Below are positions 61,056 to 64,000 of a stretch of DNA of 64,000 nt, in pieces. A program made the translations under genes and the position numbers. How positions within the stretch are numbered: the first letter of the stretch is position 1; each line of letters opens with the position of its first letter. Below the pieces are notes generated by a model. It was not told the origin of the DNA and made no database searches. It saw only the letters and a program-made list of their open reading frames with translations. Source of the stretch: Caprella mutica (lineage: Eukaryota > Arthropoda > Malacostraca > Amphipoda > Caprellidae); contig CANNZV010001591.1 of NCBI GenBank assembly GCA_947561585.1, positions 186,739-250,738 of the forward strand, in the 5' to 3' direction.

Positions 61056-64000
61056 CCTAAAGTATTTATCATAATTCATTAGTTTTTATTGTTAATATTT
61101 TAAAATGGTGTGAAGGTTAGCGATCTCCTTTCAAATTATAATAATATTTTGGTAGCCATTTAATATATTTTGACAGTTTATTTTATTCTTTATTTATCTA
61201 TTTAAGCTTTCATTTTTTTGATATATACAGGGTAAACTGAAAAAAATAAAATTTAAATTGAAAATACAAATAAGATGCATCTGAGGAGGTACTTTGAAAA
61301 TCAAAAATTGTGAAATATAATATTAAAATACTATAAACACTAAAAATTAAGAACTATATTTACTAAAACTATAAAAAGTTTCCTAAATTTTAACATGACA
61401 TTGGTTCAGTTAAAACAGATATTGAAAGGATATGAATTTTACCAGTTTACTTTTATTACAAACCGTAACATTAACAATTTAGTAAGAAAAAATGATTACC
61501 GATCACTTGTTTTGGTTACAGTGTAAAAAAAGTTAACTATTTATCACGTAAAGGTTTTTTAGTATCACGTTAATAAATTAATTTCACCTTACAGACCATA
61601 AGTCCGTTCTCACCTTAGAATCATTCCGGTTAGCACTCAAGGTCTACTTTAGAACTAGTTCTATTGTATGTTCTAGAACTGGTTCTAATTTAATCAACTG
61701 GCATTGTCAAAGATAACTTACAATTAATAGAAAAATAGAAAATGTTTTTTTAAGTTGTCCTTGAATTGACATTGGCCTTGTGTTGTGAATATATGACTCT
61801 TCTGCTTCTGTAATAGGGTAAGTGCCTATTTATCGAACAATCCACAGTTTCGATCATTTAAGGGGATCGTCTCATCTAATTTAGAGAAACTTAGCAATTT
61901 TTTTGCTGATGAAGGTTTTTTCTTCGAGCACGGGATGTGAATTTCCCACCTAAAAATGAATATAAATCAATGAGTTTTGACGCTAGAAGAAAAACAAAGA
62001 CAATTTTATAACCCCAAACAGTTTCTAACGAAGTGATCTAGAGATATCTCCAATTTTTACAGTCCCTTGCAATTTAAAACAGTTCAAATTCAAAAATTTA
62101 GTTTGTTTCTTGTGAATTTATTATTACTCATCAAAAATTGCATAGCAAGAGAAAATGAGAAGGGAAATGGAAAATGTAGGTTCGTTCAATGTGACAAGAT
62201 GTTACACTATTCCTTATATCTAATTATTATAACATTAAATTCTATACTCTCATGTTACTAAAAATAAGTCAACAATGGCATTAATAGTATGAAATATTAT
62301 TTCTATGTTCCCTCTATCTTTGTCTATCTTTTTAATTTCATTCAAATTACCTTATCCTATATTACATTATTAATACTCAATTTGGGTCAAGGTGACAATG
62401 CCTTATTATTCAAATTATTAACTTAGTGTACATCTTCATGGTCATTGCTTAATCCTGTTCACAATGCATTAATTCTCCTTAACTTCTCTAATCAACACTT
62501 GATAACCTTCTAAAATAACTGAAGATGTTCAGTTACATATTATAATGGGTAGGAATACTTAGCTAGGGCATTTATTATGCTGCTACAACCAGTTGGTCGT
62601 TGTAAGGACCAGTTGGTCGCTGTAAGGTCTCACGTACATGACTCGTTATCAGAATTCATGTCCTTTTAAGGAAAGGAGTTATAAAAAATAGAGCACATCT
62701 TCAGCAGGGAGATATGGAAAATATTTAGTTTGAAGGATAAACTACGATTATGCTCTCCAATTTCAAGGTTTTATATTATTTATATTTGCCATCACCTTTT
62801 TATTTTCCTCTTAGATTTTTATATTAGGTAGGCTTGTAGGCTTCATCTACTATCACCTCTTCATTTTCCTTTACCATCTGTGAACATTTTAGGACTGGTG
62901 GTAGGTGACTTTGTTCATAGGACCACTTTCCTTTCTGACTGCTTCTTCAGAGTATCTTATATTTATCAGCGATATGGCCTTCGATTCCAAAGCAGACATT
63001 GAACCCCTATTTCAAGCAGGCCCCAGTTTTATGGAAGCTGAAATTATTACGAGGCATTTCTCGAAGTGACCACTGTAGGTAGGTTATTAGATATACAAAA
63101 CGGAGACCATTTTTTGTGATATTTATTTCACGGTAACTACAATATTATTATTCAGATGAGGTTATTAAAAGCAACTTGTTCAGAAATTAGTCTTTATAAG
63201 TTTGTAACAGAAAAAACTTTTAATTATTCACTACCTTGAACTTTCATCACAGAGCTTTCTTCAGCTGATTCTGGCAACAAACATTGTATTATACGTTAAA
63301 TCGAGCCATCTAGACCATTTTCTTCTATTCTAGCTCGTAGAAAATGAAATTTTTAAGGAGTTACTATTATATTATAACTTTGAGTCTTGTCTTGCTCTTA
63401 TTAGTATTATTTGAAATATGTCTTGAGTCGTTGATTTGGTTCATAAAAGTGAGGCCTAATATAATAATAAATTATTATAATAATTTATTAGATAATATAT
63501 AAATTATTTTTCAGAATACACATTTTTATTTATTTATGATCATTAATAAATGTTTCTCAATGCATTGTTAATGTGGCAATAATAATTTATCATTTCTATT
63601 ATTTCTTTGCCTCAACCATGACCAGTTAATTTGTTTACATTCTAACTTGCTAATTACTATATTTATCTTTTTTTTATCCTTAAAATAGCTGAGTAATACG
63701 GAAATGGCAATTGTTATGATTATATCATAATAAATATATGCTATGCTCCTAATCAATTTTATTGTGATGGTGTATTTTATATAATTATAACATGCAACTG
63801 ATAACTGTTGTAGTTTTATGTGGGGTATTGTTTTATAGTAGATTCATTATTTTTGAGAAATATTTATTAGTTTTTAATTTATATTATTGAATAACCTGTA
63901 TTTTCAGTACGAATAATAGAGAGGATGTACCTTATCATTAAAATTGATTTAGCTATAACCGGTATTTGTTTTTTTAAATATATTTTTGAAAATTAAATTA
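61056..64000. other. AT-rich intergenic stretch
   Basis: Contains a MITE family 1 left half (61816-61870, GGGTAAGTGCCTATTTATCG) and a copy of the 3' part of the 0.5-kb dispersed element (62818-63010). Otherwise I see no gene, array or RNA. Confidence 0.6.

Noticed and set aside
60301..61072. Open frames (LIPLPLIPLP-type and GLKGRGLKG-type repeats) in the polypyrimidine array.
   Set aside because: Artefact of the 15-nt unit; no splice or promoter context.

Overview
This is about 64 kb of AT-rich animal nuclear DNA. It holds intron-rich genes with GT-AG introns, many dispersed DNA-transposon remnants, and tandem arrays that cover roughly 18 kb (over a quarter) of the window. I cannot name the species. 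A secreted protein with repeated GPC/CxC modules, resembling the DUF4789 family known mainly from arthropods, and an intact DIRS-type retrotransposon both fit an invertebrate. There are no bacterial-type operons, rRNAs, tRNAs or CRISPR arrays that I can recognise.

Layout. 1-4204: no recognisable gene. 4205-36006 (+): one large gene that I could rebuild as 24 coding exons in a continuous frame (3009 nt, about 1002 residues). It encodes a long coiled-coil protein with repeated ERDFY-type motifs, loosely like the centriolar CEP135/TSGA10 group. Intron 5 carries a complete 8.84-kb DIRS retrotransposon (9771-18610) in sense orientation. It has a spliced gag-like ORF, RT/RNase H plus a methyltransferase-like domain, a tyrosine recombinase with all the catalytic residues I looked for, near-identical 279-bp inverted terminal repeats and a classical internal complementary region. 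38407-44200 (-): a convergent four-exon gene for a secreted cysteine-rich protein of about 541 residues. 44331-64000: gene-poor DNA made mostly of large minisatellites, including a 4.7-kb array of a 71-bp unit.

Most unusual feature. Several minisatellites inside the coiled-coil gene sit exactly on splice junctions and have copied them. About 65 units of 41 bp before exon 4 each carry a copy of its 3' splice site plus the first ten exon bases. About 27 units of 31 bp after exon 20 each carry the last 21 exon bases plus the donor. Donor-bearing units of about 21 and 20 bp start directly at the ends of exons 2 and 23. In each case, using a duplicated site instead of the true one brings in a stop codon almost at once. 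The array units are thus decoy splice sites the gene must ignore.

Other repeats: a MITE family with about 40-bp inverted ends (at least 13 copies or fragments), a roughly 0.5-kb dispersed element, nested hAT-like elements with a perfect 8-bp target duplication, a TTAA-flanked composite element, and a TAA-flanked MITE. Two arrays carry a transcription-factor-like site in most units (AP-1 TGACTCA; E-box CACGTG). All exon models and element boundaries were read by eye; no alignment or database search was run.
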